Assembly (NCBI RefSeq): GCF_027853915.1
Contig: NZ_JAQGLA010000079.1
Coordinates: 1-32,962, forward strand
From: Saccharopolyspora oryzae
GTDB lineage: Bacteria; Actinomycetota; Actinomycetes; Mycobacteriales; Pseudonocardiaceae
Direction of reading: 5' to 3'
DNA: 32,962 nt
Shown here: piece after piece, positions 22,493 through 31,063 of the stretch
Position numbering within the stretch: the stretch's first letter is position 1
Layout of the letters: each line of letters begins with the position of its first letter
Notes under the pieces: model-generated
Told to the model about the DNA's origin: nothing
The model's input: only the letters and a program-made list of their open reading frames with translations
The model's database searches: none
Program-made: the position numbers and the translations under genes

Positions 22493-25398
22493 TCGTCGAG
22501 CAACCGGGATCCGAGCAGTTCCGCCAGGTGGACCGGGGCGCGTTCCGGTTCGCCGTGGCGGATCTGCTCGCGGCAGCTGAACCCGTCGGCGACGACTGCG
22601 GTGTCCTGGGACGCTGATCGCACGGCGGGCAGCAGGACGCGCTCGGCGCACGCCATCGACACCTCGTAGTGCCCGCGCTCGAACCCGAAATCACCGGCCA
22701 GGCCGCAACATCCGGAATCGAGCACGTCAGCGTCCAACCCAGCGCGGTCGAGCAACTGCGCATCGGCGTCGAAGCCCAGCACCGCGTGCTGGTGGCAGTG
22801 CTGCTGCACGATCGCCTGCCCGCCCACCTGCGGTGGCCGCCAGCCCTCCGGTGCGCGCGCTTGGAGGACCTCGGCGAAGGTGGCGAACTGGTCCCGGAGC
22901 CGACGCGCGTCCTCGTCGTCGGGAAGCAGCTCCCGGCTGCCGGAGCGCAGGAGCGCGCTGCACGACGGTTCCAAGCCCGCTATCGGCGTTCCCGCCTCCA
23001 ACCACGGCCGCAGAGTCCGCAACGACCCCTGCAGCACGCGTTTGGTGGTGTTGAGCTGACCGGTGGAGAACCACGTCAGCCCGCAGCAGACCGGATCATC
23101 CGGCACTGCGACGCGCAGGCCGGCGTCTTCCAGCAGCGCAGCGGCAGAGCGCGCGATGCGCGGCTCGAAGTGCTCGGTGAAGGTGTCCGGCCACAGCAGC
23201 ACGGCGTTGCGGTCGCCGGGGGCCGGTGCAGGGCCGCGGCGCTGCCACTCCTGCCGGAAACCCCGGTGCGCGAACGGGGGAGGGGTGCGTTCCGGGGCGA
23301 TCCCGGCGAGCCGTTTGCCGAGGTCTGCGATCACCGGCGTGCGCATCGCGAGGTTGACCGCGCCTGGCGCGTGCCGGGCGAGCTGCGCGAACACCGGCAG
23401 CCAGCCCAGCGAGTAGTGGGTGCGAGGACGGATGCGGTGCCGGTAGTGCTGGGCGAGGAATTCCGCCTTGTACGTGGCCATGTCCACGCCGGCCGGGCAG
23501 TCGGACTTGCACCCCTTGCAAGCCAGGCACAGGTCCAGCGCGTCCCGCACGGCGGTCGACCGCCAGCCGTCCTGCACCGGGGAATCGGCGTGGCCGTGCA
23601 GCATCTCGAACAGCAGCCGGGCCCGGCCCCGGGTGGAGTGCTCCTCCTCGCGGGTCACCATGTAGGACGGGCACATCACGCCGCCGGTGCTGCGCCGGCA
23701 GTTGCCGACGCCGACGCACCGCTGGGCCGCGCGGGTGAAGCTGCCGCCGTCGTCGGGGAATCCTAGGAACGTGCGGGGCGTCGACGGGCGGTAATCCGCG
23801 CCCAGCCGCAAGTCCTCGTCGACCCGGTGCGGGGCGACGACCTTGCCCGGGTTCATCCGGTCCGCGGGGTCGAAGGCCGCCTTCACCTCGGCGAAGGCCG
23901 TGACGATGCGCGGGCCGAACATGCGCTCCAAGAGCTCGCCGCGGGCCTGGCCGTCCCCGTGCTCACCGGACAGCGAACCTCCGTGCGCGGTCACCAGATC
24001 GGCGGCGCTGCGCACGAAGTCCCGGAAGGTCTCCACGCCTCGGGCGGTCTTGAGCCGGAACGGGATGCGGACGTGCACGCACCCGTGCCCGAAGTGGCCG
24101 TAGAGCGCCGGCCGCTCGTAGCCGTACTCGTCGAACAGGCCGAGCAGATCGCGCAGGTAGTCGCCGAGCACTTCGGGCGCGACCGCGGAATCCTCCCACC
24201 CCTCCCAGCTCTCCGGCATGTCCGGGGGATTCGCGGTGACGCCCAGACCGGCCTCGCGGGCGTTGAGCATCCGCTGCTCCTGCTCGGGGTCGTCGGACAC
24301 CGCCACATCACCGTCCGATGTGGACTTTCCGAGCGCGCGCAGCAGCTCGGCCAGCTGGCGGTCCGCCGACTCGGTGGAGTCCCCGCCGAACTGGACCAGC
24401 AGCCAGCTCCGGCCGCGCGGCAGCATCGCGACGGAGCCGAGGTGTTGGCCCTGCTCGCGCATGAAGTGCACCAGCTCGTCGTCGATGGCCTCCACCTGCA
24501 CCGGGCGGCAGTGCGCGAGGATCCGGGGGACGGCGTCCGCGGCCGCCGCGATGTCGTCGTAGCCCCGCGCCAGCATCGCCTTGGCCGGCACCACCGGCAC
24601 CAGGTCCAGCTCCGCGTGCAGCACGGTGGCCAACGTGCCCTCGCTGCCGACCAGCAGCCCCGCCAGGTCGAAGTCGTCGCCGAGCAGCGAGTCCAGGTTG
24701 TAGCCGGACACCCGCCGGGGGATGTCGGGGAAGCGCCGCCGGATCTCGTCCTGGTAGCGGTCCCGGACCTCGCGCAGCCGGCGGCAGAGGTCGCTGAGCT
24801 GACCGCCGAACTCGATGCGCTCGGTCAGCTCGGCCTCGTCCATCCGGCCCAGCCAGGCGCGCAGCCCGCCGTAGGTGACGATCTCCAGCCGGGACACGTT
24901 GTCGGCGGTCTTGCCGTGGAGCTGCGCGCTGGCCCCGCAGGAGTTGTTGCCGATCATCCCGCCGATCGTGCACTGGCCGTGCGTCGACGGCCTCGGCCCG
25001 AACTGCAGGCCGTGCTCGGCGAGGTGCCGGTTGAGGTCGTCCAGCGCGATCCCGGGTTCGACGACGCAGGTGCGGTTCTTGGGGCTCACCGAGACCACGC
25101 GGTTGCAGTACTTGCTCCAGTCCAGCACGACGGCGGCGTTGGTGCCCTGACCGCCGAGGCTCGTCCCGCCGCCGCGGGAGAGCACCGGGGCCCGGTGCCG
25201 TGCGCAGATCTCGATCGCGCGCGCTCCGGCCACCACGGTGCGCGGCACGACCACCCCGATCGGCACCTGGCGGTAGTTGGAGGCATCGGTCGAGTACGCG
25301 CCGCGGGTTCCCGGGTCGAAGCGGACCTCCCCGTCGACCTCGCGGCGCAGGTCCGCCAGCAGCCCGTCGGCGCTCTGCGGCGTTGCGTTCCTGCTCAT
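22486..25398 (-). CDS. Fused FAD-binding / Fe-S 2-hydroxyacid dehydrogenase (GlcD-GlcF / YdiJ type)
   Basis: 970 residues from the ATG at 25398 (a GTG at 25401 is adjacent; GGAGGG upstream). N-terminal PCMH-type FAD domain (to about 270): VLSRGGGTSLGGQGTNAAVV, then GGMIGNNSCGASAQLHGKTA. FAD-oxidase C-terminal domain: HFGHGCVHVRIPF and LSGEHGDGQARGELLERMFG. The Fe-S part has CVGVGNC...GGVMCP and CLACKGCKSDCP, the pattern of two [4Fe-4S] clusters. Two CCG domains close the protein (CCGLTWFSTGQ, CCGLAGDFGFERGHYEVSMA). It oxidises a D-2-hydroxyacid (D-lactate, glycolate or D-2-hydroxyglutarate), passing electrons to quinone. Last gene of the ThDP-enzyme operon. Confidence 0.9.
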   Translation of the reverse strand: MSRNATPQSADGLLADLRREVDGEVRFDPGTRGAYSTDASNYRQVPIGVVVPRTVVAGARAIEICARHRAPVLSRGGGTSLGGQGTNAAVVLDWSKYCNRVVSVSPKNRTCVVEPGIALDDLNRHLAEHGLQFGPRPSTHGQCTIGGMIGNNSCGASAQLHGKTADNVSRLEIVTYGGLRAWLGRMDEAELTERIEFGGQLSDLCRRLREVRDRYQDEIRRRFPDIPRRVSGYNLDSLLGDDFDLAGLLVGSEGTLATVLHAELDLVPVVPAKAMLARGYDDIAAAADAVPRILAHCRPVQVEAIDDELVHFMREQGQHLGSVAMLPRGRSWLLVQFGGDSTESADRQLAELLRALGKSTSDGDVAVSDDPEQEQRMLNAREAGLGVTANPPDMPESWEGWEDSAVAPEVLGDYLRDLLGLFDEYGYERPALYGHFGHGCVHVRIPFRLKTARGVETFRDFVRSAADLVTAHGGSLSGEHGDGQARGELLERMFGPRIVTAFAEVKAAFDPADRMNPGKVVAPHRVDEDLRLGADYRPSTPRTFLGFPDDGGSFTRAAQRCVGVGNCRRSTGGVMCPSYMVTREEEHSTRGRARLLFEMLHGHADSPVQDGWRSTAVRDALDLCLACKGCKSDCPAGVDMATYKAEFLAQHYRHRIRPRTHYSLGWLPVFAQLARHAPGAVNLAMRTPVIADLGKRLAGIAPERTPPPFAHRGFRQEWQRRGPAPAPGDRNAVLLWPDTFTEHFEPRIARSAAALLEDAGLRVAVPDDPVCCGLTWFSTGQLNTTKRVLQGSLRTLRPWLEAGTPIAGLEPSCSALLRSGSRELLPDDEDARRLRDQFATFAEVLQARAPEGWRPPQVGGQAIVQQHCHQHAVLGFDADAQLLDRAGLDADVLDSGCCGLAGDFGFERGHYEVSMACAERVLLPAVRSASQDTAVVADGFSCREQIRHGEPERAPVHLAELLGSRLLDDY

Positions 25399-25419
25399 CA
25401 CCGCGTCCCTCCGGTCGGT

Positions 25420-25530
25420 TCAGGCGATGCGGAACGGCTCGACCGCCTCGGCGCTCAGCATCCCGGCGAAGTGCGGCAGGTGGTAGCCGTACTCGCCCGC
25501 CGCGGCGTCGGGCTGCGCCGGGCCGGGCAT
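25420..25530 (-). CDS. 36-residue small ORF coupled between two redox genes
   Basis: The ATG at 25530 overlaps the TGA of the ThDP enzyme (TGATG) and the frame ends at a TGA at 25420, 18 bp before the dehydrogenase start. Every codon from the second to the last sense codon ends in G or C, as in real genes here, yet the composition is not the Arg/Gly/Ala-rich junk of shadow frames: GEYGYHLPHFAGML, then SAEAVEPFRIA. The position and coupling suggest an expressed small protein, perhaps an accessory subunit or stabiliser of one of its neighbours. I do not recognise a family. Confidence 0.6.
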   Translation of the reverse strand: MPGPAQPDAAAGEYGYHLPHFAGMLSAEAVEPFRIA

Positions 25531-27320
25531 CAGCGGCGGCCCCGGCTCCCGGGCACGTACTCCTGGACCTTGGCCTTCACGCCTTCCCGGACCACCGACC
25601 ACGCCTCGGGATCGCCCTTGAGCAGCGAACTGGCCACCTTCTCCAGCTGGTCGAGATCCGCCCGGGGCGGGATCGGCGGCACCGTCGGATCGGAGACGAA
25701 CTCCAGGACGCACGGCCGGTCGGCATCCAGCGCCCGCCGCCAGGCCGCGCCCACCTGGCTGGGGTCGTCGACCTTCGCGGCTCGCAGACCCAGCTGCTCG
25801 GCCAGCGCCGCGTACCCGACGTCGGGGATGCGCTGCGACGGGATGAACTGCGGGGCGCCGCTCATGGCGCGCAGCTCCCAGGTGACCTGGTTGAGATCGC
25901 CGTTGTGCAGCACCGCGACGATCACCCGCGGATCCGACCACTCGCGCCAGTAGTGCGCCATGGTGATCAGCTCGTTGAGCCCGTTCATCTGCATCGCGCC
26001 GTCGCCGACCAGCGCGATCACCGGCCGGTCGGGGTGCGCGAACTTCGCCCCCGTGGCGTAAGGCGCGCCGGGACCCATGGTGGCCAGCGTCCCGGACAGC
26101 GAGGCCCGCATCCCGCGCCTGATCTTCAGGTGGCGCGCGTACCAGTTCGCCGCCGAGCCGGAGTCGGAGGTCAGGACGACGTCGTCGGGCAGCTGCGGCG
26201 AGAGCTCGTGGAACACCAGCTCGGGGTTGACCGGCTGCGCGTCGACGTGGGCGCGGCGTTCCAGCACGTCCCACCAGGCGCGCACGCCCTCCTCGACGGT
26301 CTGCCGCCACGAGCGGTCCGCCTTGCGCTGCACCATCGGCAGCAGCGCGGCGAGGGTCCGCCGGGCATCGCCGAGCAGGTTGACCTCGAAGGGGTAGCGC
26401 ATCCCGATGCGGTTCGGGTCGATGTCGATCTGCACCCCGCGCGCCTGGCCGTACTCGGGCAGGAACTGGCTGTACGGGAAGCTGGAGCCGACCATCAGCA
26501 GCGTGTCGCAGTCGCGCATGAGCTGGTACGAGGGCTTCGTGCCCAGCAGACCGGCCGCCCCGGTGACGAACGGCAGGTCGTCGGGCAGCACGTCCTTGCC
26601 CAGCAACGCCTTGGCCACGCCCGCGCCGAGCACGTCGGCGATCTGCTCGACCTCCTCGGCGGCACCTCGGGCGCCCTGCCCGATCATGATCGCGACGCGT
26701 TCGCCGGCGTTGAGCACGTCGGCGGCGCGGCGCAGGCTGTCCTGGTCGGGCAGCACCGAGGCGTCGGACATGCCCATGCTGGAGGGCACCATCTTGAACT
26801 CGTGCGTCGGCGGCTCGTACTCCAGGGTCTGCACGTCGCCCGGGATGATCAGCGCGGTCACCGTTCGGCGCGCCTGCGCGGTGCGGATCGCCCGGTCCAG
26901 CACGTTCGGCAGCTGCTCGGGCACGGTCACCGTCTCCAGGTAGTCCGAGGCGACGTCCTTGTACAGCGCCATCAGGTCGACTTCCTGCTGGTAGGAGCCG
27001 CCCAGGGCGGTGCGGGCGGTCTGCCCGATCAGCGCGACCACCGGAACCCGGTCGAGCTTGGCGTCGTAGAGGCCGTTGAGCAGGTGGATCGCACCGGGCC
27101 CCGAAGTCGCGGCGCAGACGCCGACCCGCCCGGAGAACTTCGCGTACCCGACGGCTTCGAACGCGGACAGCTCCTCGTGGCGGGACTGCACGAACCGGGG
27201 CCGGTCACCAGCGCGTTCCCACGCCGCGAGCAGACCGTTGATCCCGTCCCCGGCGTAGGCGAAGACGTGCTCGACACCCCATTCGCGCAGGCGGGCCAAG
27301 ATGTGATCGGATACCAGCAC
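25530..27320 (-). CDS. Thiamine-diphosphate-dependent enzyme, pyruvate oxidase-like
   Basis: 596 residues from the GTG at 27320, placed by a GAGGAGG site. The N-terminal Pyr domain is VLVSDHILARLREWGVEHVF, with the catalytic Glu in SRHEELSAFEAVGYAKFSG and ATSGPGAIHLLNGLYDAKLD. The C-terminal PP domain carries the ThDP/Mg motif GDGAMQMNGLNE at about residue 440, with the matching Asn at VLHNGDLNQ. Overall it resembles PoxB-type pyruvate oxidases and acetolactate-synthase-like enzymes. Expected to act on pyruvate: decarboxylation to acetate or a related product. It heads an operon with the small ORF and the 2-hydroxyacid dehydrogenase, suggesting lactate to pyruvate to acetate (inference). Confidence 0.88.
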   Translation of the reverse strand: MLVSDHILARLREWGVEHVFAYAGDGINGLLAAWERAGDRPRFVQSRHEELSAFEAVGYAKFSGRVGVCAATSGPGAIHLLNGLYDAKLDRVPVVALIGQTARTALGGSYQQEVDLMALYKDVASDYLETVTVPEQLPNVLDRAIRTAQARRTVTALIIPGDVQTLEYEPPTHEFKMVPSSMGMSDASVLPDQDSLRRAADVLNAGERVAIMIGQGARGAAEEVEQIADVLGAGVAKALLGKDVLPDDLPFVTGAAGLLGTKPSYQLMRDCDTLLMVGSSFPYSQFLPEYGQARGVQIDIDPNRIGMRYPFEVNLLGDARRTLAALLPMVQRKADRSWRQTVEEGVRAWWDVLERRAHVDAQPVNPELVFHELSPQLPDDVVLTSDSGSAANWYARHLKIRRGMRASLSGTLATMGPGAPYATGAKFAHPDRPVIALVGDGAMQMNGLNELITMAHYWREWSDPRVIVAVLHNGDLNQVTWELRAMSGAPQFIPSQRIPDVGYAALAEQLGLRAAKVDDPSQVGAAWRRALDADRPCVLEFVSDPTVPPIPPRADLDQLEKVASSLLKGDPEAWSVVREGVKAKVQEYVPGSRGRR

Positions 27321-27503
27321 TTCGCCACCTCCTCGCTGCAGCCGCGCGTTGTCCGGCGCTCCTGCTGCTCTACCCGGAAGCTCCCGCGCCCAACCACCGG
27401 AACTCCGATCAGCTCGGTCCACTGTGGATCGCGGGACGGCGGGCCACTGCCGGTGCGGCTGCGCCGATACGATGGCGGTTCAGACGCGATGGAGATTGAA
27501 CTC

Positions 27504-28154
27504 ATGGCACAGGCAGGGAGCTTCGAACCCGAGTCGGAGCGCGTGATGCGGCAGCTCCGAGACGAGATCGTCGACGGTGTCCGGGCCCCGGGCAGCAGGC
27601 TGGTGGAGCGGGACCTGGCGGCCGAGCTGGGGGTGAGCCGCCTCCCGGTGCGCGATGCGCTGCGGTCGCTGGTGGCCGAAGGGCTGGTCACGCCCCGGCC
27701 GCGCAGCTGGGCGGTGGTCCGCGAGTTCACCGCCTCGGACGTCGCGGACCTCAACGAGGTGCGCGGTGCGTTCGAAGCGCTCACCTTCAAGCTGGCGGCC
27801 CAGCGGCGGACCAAGGACGGCTTGGCCCGGCTCCGCGAGGTCGTGGACACCGAGCTCGCGGCGGCGCGCGCGGGCGACGAGGTGCGGGCCCGGCGCGCGG
27901 CGGCGGACTTCCACGAGGTGGTGACCTCGCTGGCGGCGAACGAGCTGCTCAGCGAGCTGGACCGGGTGATGAGCGGCCGGATGCGCTGGCTGCTCGGCCA
28001 GCACGACGACCTCACCGCGATCGCCGAGCAGCACGAGGGCCTCTACGCGGCCATCGCCGACCGGGACGTGGCGCGGGTGGAAGAGCTGATCGCCGAGCAC
28101 CTCGCCGCTGGTCAGGGCATGGCTGCGGCGCGCCAGCGCTCGGCGGGTTCCTGA
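27504..28154 (+). CDS. GntR-family regulator, FCD (FadR/LldR) subfamily
   Basis: 216 residues from the ATG at 27504, with GGAG 9 bp upstream; another ATG at 27489 lacks a site. The winged HTH is VMRQLRDEIVDGVRAPGSRL, then ERDLAAELGVSRLPVRDALR and EGLVTPRPRSWAVVREF. The C-terminal helical FCD domain shows DLNEVRGAFEAL, an ADFHEVVTSLAANE metal-site type motif and a final HEGLYAAIADRDV...AEHLAAG. FCD regulators respond to carboxylates such as lactate and glycolate. It is divergent from the pyruvate-oxidase operon, a likely target, and it lies close to the GGTATACC boxes downstream, which look like FCD-type operators. Confidence 0.9.
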   Translation: MAQAGSFEPESERVMRQLRDEIVDGVRAPGSRLVERDLAAELGVSRLPVRDALRSLVAEGLVTPRPRSWAVVREFTASDVADLNEVRGAFEALTFKLAAQRRTKDGLARLREVVDTELAAARAGDEVRARRAAADFHEVVTSLAANELLSELDRVMSGRMRWLLGQHDDLTAIAEQHEGLYAAIADRDVARVEELIAEHLAAGQGMAAARQRSAGS

Positions 28155-28160
28155 CGAGCA

Positions 28161-28202
28161 GCGGTCACGCGACCGGCGGGATCGACCAGGTCGCGTGACC
28201 GC
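28161..28202. terminator. Bidirectional terminator hairpin
   Basis: GCGGTCACGCGACC (28161-28174) is perfectly complementary to 28189-28202, with a 14-nt loop. It sits between the FCD regulator (stop 28154) and the convergent deaminase (stop 28213). Confidence 0.75.
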
Positions 28203-28212
28203 GGAACGGCAC

Positions 28213-28713
28213 CTAGCCCTGCTCGACGCCGTGCAGCCGGGCGTGCAGGCCGCGGACCTCGTCGGCCAGCTCCGGGTCCGGTCCGGCGACCGGGACGCCC
28301 GGGGCGATCGCGTTGATCGCCAGCGGCGCGACCGGACCGGCGGGCAGTCCCCACTCGCGGTGCCACGAGGTCAGCTGCTCGGTGCTCGTCGCGTAGACGA
28401 TGCGGTCGAGCCCGACCCAGGCGTGCGCGGCGCTGCACATCGCGCAGTGCTCGCCGGAGGTGTAGACGGTGCTCTCGCGGCGCTCGGCGGGGGAGAGGTG
28501 CTCGGCCGCCCAGCGCGCGATCTCGAACTCGGGGTGCCGGGTGGCGTCGCCGCCCTGGACCCGGTTGCGGTCCTCGAAGCGCACCGCGCCGCGGGCGTCG
28601 ACGAGCAGGGAGCCGAACGGCTCGTCACCGTCGTCCAGCGCTTCGCGGGCGAGGTCGACGCAGCGCCGCAGGTGCACCCGGTCCTGCGCGCTGAGGTTCT
28701 GCTGTTCACTCAT
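28213..28713 (-). CDS. Nucleoside/nucleobase deaminase (CDA superfamily, guanine deaminase-like)
   Basis: 166 residues of the zinc cytidine-deaminase fold. Zinc and catalytic residues are His60 and Glu62 in RHPEFEIARW and Cys90-x2-Cys93 in SGEHCAMCSAA. The HPE replacing the usual HAE and the GEHC in place of EPC point to a subgroup near GuaD/TadA-like deaminases acting on free bases. The early DEPFGSLLVD is the conserved substrate-channel motif. Expected reaction: hydrolytic deamination of a purine or pyrimidine base or an analogue. It has its own operator-like box just upstream, though it follows the racemase by 43 bp. Confidence 0.85.
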   Translation of the reverse strand: MSEQQNLSAQDRVHLRRCVDLAREALDDGDEPFGSLLVDARGAVRFEDRNRVQGGDATRHPEFEIARWAAEHLSPAERRESTVYTSGEHCAMCSAAHAWVGLDRIVYATSTEQLTSWHREWGLPAGPVAPLAINAIAPGVPVAGPDPELADEVRGLHARLHGVEQG

Positions 28714-28732
28714 GGCCTCGACCGTAGCACCT

Positions 28733-28745
28733 TTGGTATACCATT
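28733..28745 (-). promoter_or_regulatory. GGTATACC operator-like box upstream of the deaminase
   Basis: TTGGTATACCATT (plus strand), with a perfect TGGTATACCA palindrome, lies 20 bp before the deaminase ATG. The TATACC on the minus strand could be its -10. It matches the T-N-G-T-(N)-A-C-N-A type operator used by FCD GntR proteins (UxuR-like TTGGTATACCAA). Similar boxes occur in the permease/amidohydrolase intergenic region. Confidence 0.6.
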
Positions 28746-28756
28746 TCTCGTCGACG

Positions 28757-29482
28757 TCAGCCCAGCACAGGCGGCCAGTTGAGCATCTTCTTCGGCCGCG
28801 GGGAGGCGTAGGTGCGGACCTTGGACGTGGTCAGGCCCAGGCGCACGAGCGACTCGGCGATGGTCACCGCCGCGGTCACCCCGTCCACGACGGGCACCCC
28901 GGTCCGCTCCACCACGCGCTCGGTCAGCCCGGACATGCCACCGCACCCCAAGCAGACGACCTCCGCGCGGTCGTCCTCGACGGCACGCGCCGCCTGCTCG
29001 GCGATGGCGTCCACCGCGGCACCCGGATCGCGCTCCAGCTCCAGGACCGGCATGCCGCTCGCGCGCACCGACGCGCACCGCGCGCTGAGCCCCGCGGCGT
29101 GCAGGCGCTCCTCGATCAGCGGGACCGTGCGGTCCAGGCTGGTCACCACCGAGTAGGTGCGGCCGAGGAACTGGGCCGTGCTCGCGGCGGCCTCGGTGAT
29201 GTCGACGACCGGGACGTCGAACAGCTCCTGCAGCCCTTCCCGGCCGTGCTCGCCGTAGCCGGCCTGGATGATCGCGTCGAACGGCTCGGGGTAGGCCCGA
29301 ACGGTCTCCATCACGGCGATCGCGGCGAGGTAGCTCTCGTAGTTGCCCTCGACCGACTCCGCGCCGAAGGACGGCGTGATGGGAACGATCTCGGTGCCGG
29401 GAGACGCCGCACCCGCTGCTTGCGCACCGATGGACTCGGTGATGCTCGCAGTGGTGTTGACGTTCGCGACCAGAATGCGCAT
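28757..29482 (-). CDS. Asp/Glu/hydantoin racemase-family protein, one catalytic Cys replaced
   Basis: 241 residues with AGAGG before the ATG at 29482. Hydantoin racemase-like fold: MRILVANVNTTASITESIG at the start and the conserved VVCLGCGGMSGL block with Cys180. The first catalytic Cys, expected at the motif corresponding to A-C-F-x-D-P-G, is Gly75 here (IIQAGYGEHG). Racemases of this family need both Cys; arylmalonate decarboxylase is a known relative that has Gly in the first position and works with one. It may therefore catalyse something other than racemisation. It lies between an NCS1 permease and a deaminase. Confidence 0.85.
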   Translation of the reverse strand: MRILVANVNTTASITESIGAQAAGAASPGTEIVPITPSFGAESVEGNYESYLAAIAVMETVRAYPEPFDAIIQAGYGEHGREGLQELFDVPVVDITEAAASTAQFLGRTYSVVTSLDRTVPLIEERLHAAGLSARCASVRASGMPVLELERDPGAAVDAIAEQAARAVEDDRAEVVCLGCGGMSGLTERVVERTGVPVVDGVTAAVTIAESLVRLGLTTSKVRTYASPRPKKMLNWPPVLG

Positions 29483-29542
29483 TGTTGGACCTCTTTCGGG
29501 GAACTCGTCCCCGGACTCGTGTTGCGTGGTGGTGCGGGCGGG

Positions 29543-29573
29543 CGACCGGGCCCGCCCGCAGCGGGCCCGGTCG
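29543..29573 (-). terminator. Hairpin between permease and racemase genes
   Basis: The 13-bp arms at 29543-29555 and 29561-29573 (CGACCGGGCCCGC with its inverse) pair perfectly on a 5-nt loop. It is 6 bp after the permease stop, reading on the minus strand. A terminator or attenuator that would lower racemase expression relative to the permease. Confidence 0.6.
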
Positions 29574-29578
29574 GTGGT

Positions 29579-31063
29579 TCACTCGGCGGCCACGGCGATC
29601 GATTCACCGTCCACATCGGTCGCATCGGGCTTGCGGTCGGCGATCACGGCGTAGATGATCGCGCCCAGGATCGCGCCGATGAACCAGGAGAACCCGGAAG
29701 CCGCGCCGAACACCGGCACCAGCGCCACGATGACGGCGATCGCCGCGGCGGGGATGAACGCTCCGACGGCCTTCGGGTTGTAGCCGCCGCGGTAGTGGTA
29801 CTCGCCGTTCTCGTCCTCGCTGTAGAGCTCCGGCACGTTGACCCGGGTCCTGCGGATCAGCCAGTAGTCGGCCATGATCACGCCGAACAGCGGGCCGAGC
29901 AGCGCGCCGAGACCACCCAGGAAGTAGTTCACCACGACCGGGCTGTTGTAGAGGTTCCACGGCAGGATGATCAGGCCGATGATGGCGCTGACCAGCGCGG
30001 CCCTGCGGAAGTTCAGGTGCCGCGGGAAGAGGTTCACCAGCACGTAGATCGGCGCCACGAAGTTGGCCAGCAGGTTCACCGCGATGGTCAGCACGATGAG
30101 TGCGATCGACGCGGCGGCCAGCAGCACCATGTTCGGGATGGTCTGCACGATGTCGGTCGGGCTGGTGATGATCTTGCCGTCCAGCTTGAACTGGGCACCG
30201 CTGAGCACCACCACGATGACGGCGAAGAACAGCATGTTCACCGGGATGCCGATCAGGTTGCCGCGGATGATCGACTGGCGGCTCTTGGCGGAGCGGGTGA
30301 AGTCGCAGAAGTTCAGCACGAAGGTGCCGTAGATGACCACCCAGAGCGCGGCGCCCTCCAGGACGTGCAACCACATGTCGGTGCCGACCAGCGGCTGCGA
30401 GGTGGACAGCGAGATCGAGCCGCCGGCGCGGATGAACATCCAGATCGCCAGCGCGAGCATCGTGATGAGCGTGGTCGGCGCGGCGATCGCCATGTACCTG
30501 CGGATGACGTGCATGCCGTAGCTGGCGATGAGGACCTGGACGACCCACAGGGACAGGAAGGTGATCCAGCCGAGCAGCGGCAGCCCGAGCACCGACTGGG
30601 CCTTCAGCGACTCCAGCGACGGGAACATCGCCACCAGCAAGGTGCTCAGCACCTCGGAGGCGAGGTAGGTCTGGATGCCGAACCAGGCGATGGCGACCAG
30701 GCCGCGCACCGCGGCCGGGATCTGCGCGCCCTTGGTGCCGAACGCGATGCGGCTCATGACCGGGAACGGCACGCCGGTCTTGTGCCCCATGTAGCCGGAG
30801 AGCGTCAGCAGCAGGAAGAGCAGCAGCGACGCGAGCAGGAAGGCCGCCAGGATGCCCCACACGTTCAACCCGATCGCGAAGAGCCCGATCGCGAAGGCGT
30901 AGTTGCCGAGGCTGTGGACGTCGTTGCCCCAGAGGGTGAAGACGTTGTAAGCGCCCCACCGCCGCCCTTCCTTCTGGGTGGGAGCGAGGTCGTAGGTGTA
31001 CAGCCGGGAACTCGTCGTGCTGGTGGAGGCGTCCACATCGGCCCCTTTTTCCATGGCGGTCAT
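29579..31063 (-). CDS. NCS1-family nucleobase/hydantoin-type permease
   Basis: 494 residues from the ATG at 31063, set by a GGAGGTGG site 5 bp upstream; the longer open frame adds 49 residues with no support. About twelve membrane helices. NCS1 signatures: NVFTLWGNDVHSLGNYAFAI at helix 1, ARIAFGTKGAQ-like SRIAFGTKGAQIPAAVRGLV and NFCDFTRSAKSRQSIIRGNL. The family includes the sodium-hydantoin symporter Mhp1, CodB and allantoin and uracil permeases. The racemase-family and deaminase genes downstream and the exported amidohydrolase across the divergent region point to an N-heterocycle. The C-terminal tail is charged and cytoplasmic. Confidence 0.92.
   Translation of the reverse strand: MTAMEKGADVDASTSTTSSRLYTYDLAPTQKEGRRWGAYNVFTLWGNDVHSLGNYAFAIGLFAIGLNVWGILAAFLLASLLLFLLLTLSGYMGHKTGVPFPVMSRIAFGTKGAQIPAAVRGLVAIAWFGIQTYLASEVLSTLLVAMFPSLESLKAQSVLGLPLLGWITFLSLWVVQVLIASYGMHVIRRYMAIAAPTTLITMLALAIWMFIRAGGSISLSTSQPLVGTDMWLHVLEGAALWVVIYGTFVLNFCDFTRSAKSRQSIIRGNLIGIPVNMLFFAVIVVVLSGAQFKLDGKIITSPTDIVQTIPNMVLLAAASIALIVLTIAVNLLANFVAPIYVLVNLFPRHLNFRRAALVSAIIGLIILPWNLYNSPVVVNYFLGGLGALLGPLFGVIMADYWLIRRTRVNVPELYSEDENGEYHYRGGYNPKAVGAFIPAAAIAVIVALVPVFGAASGFSWFIGAILGAIIYAVIADRKPDATDVDGESIAVAAE

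Noticed and set aside
23827..25953. 708-residue open frame on the plus strand
   Set aside because: Antisense to the FAD/Fe-S dehydrogenase, which has clear FAD and Cys motifs in its own frame.
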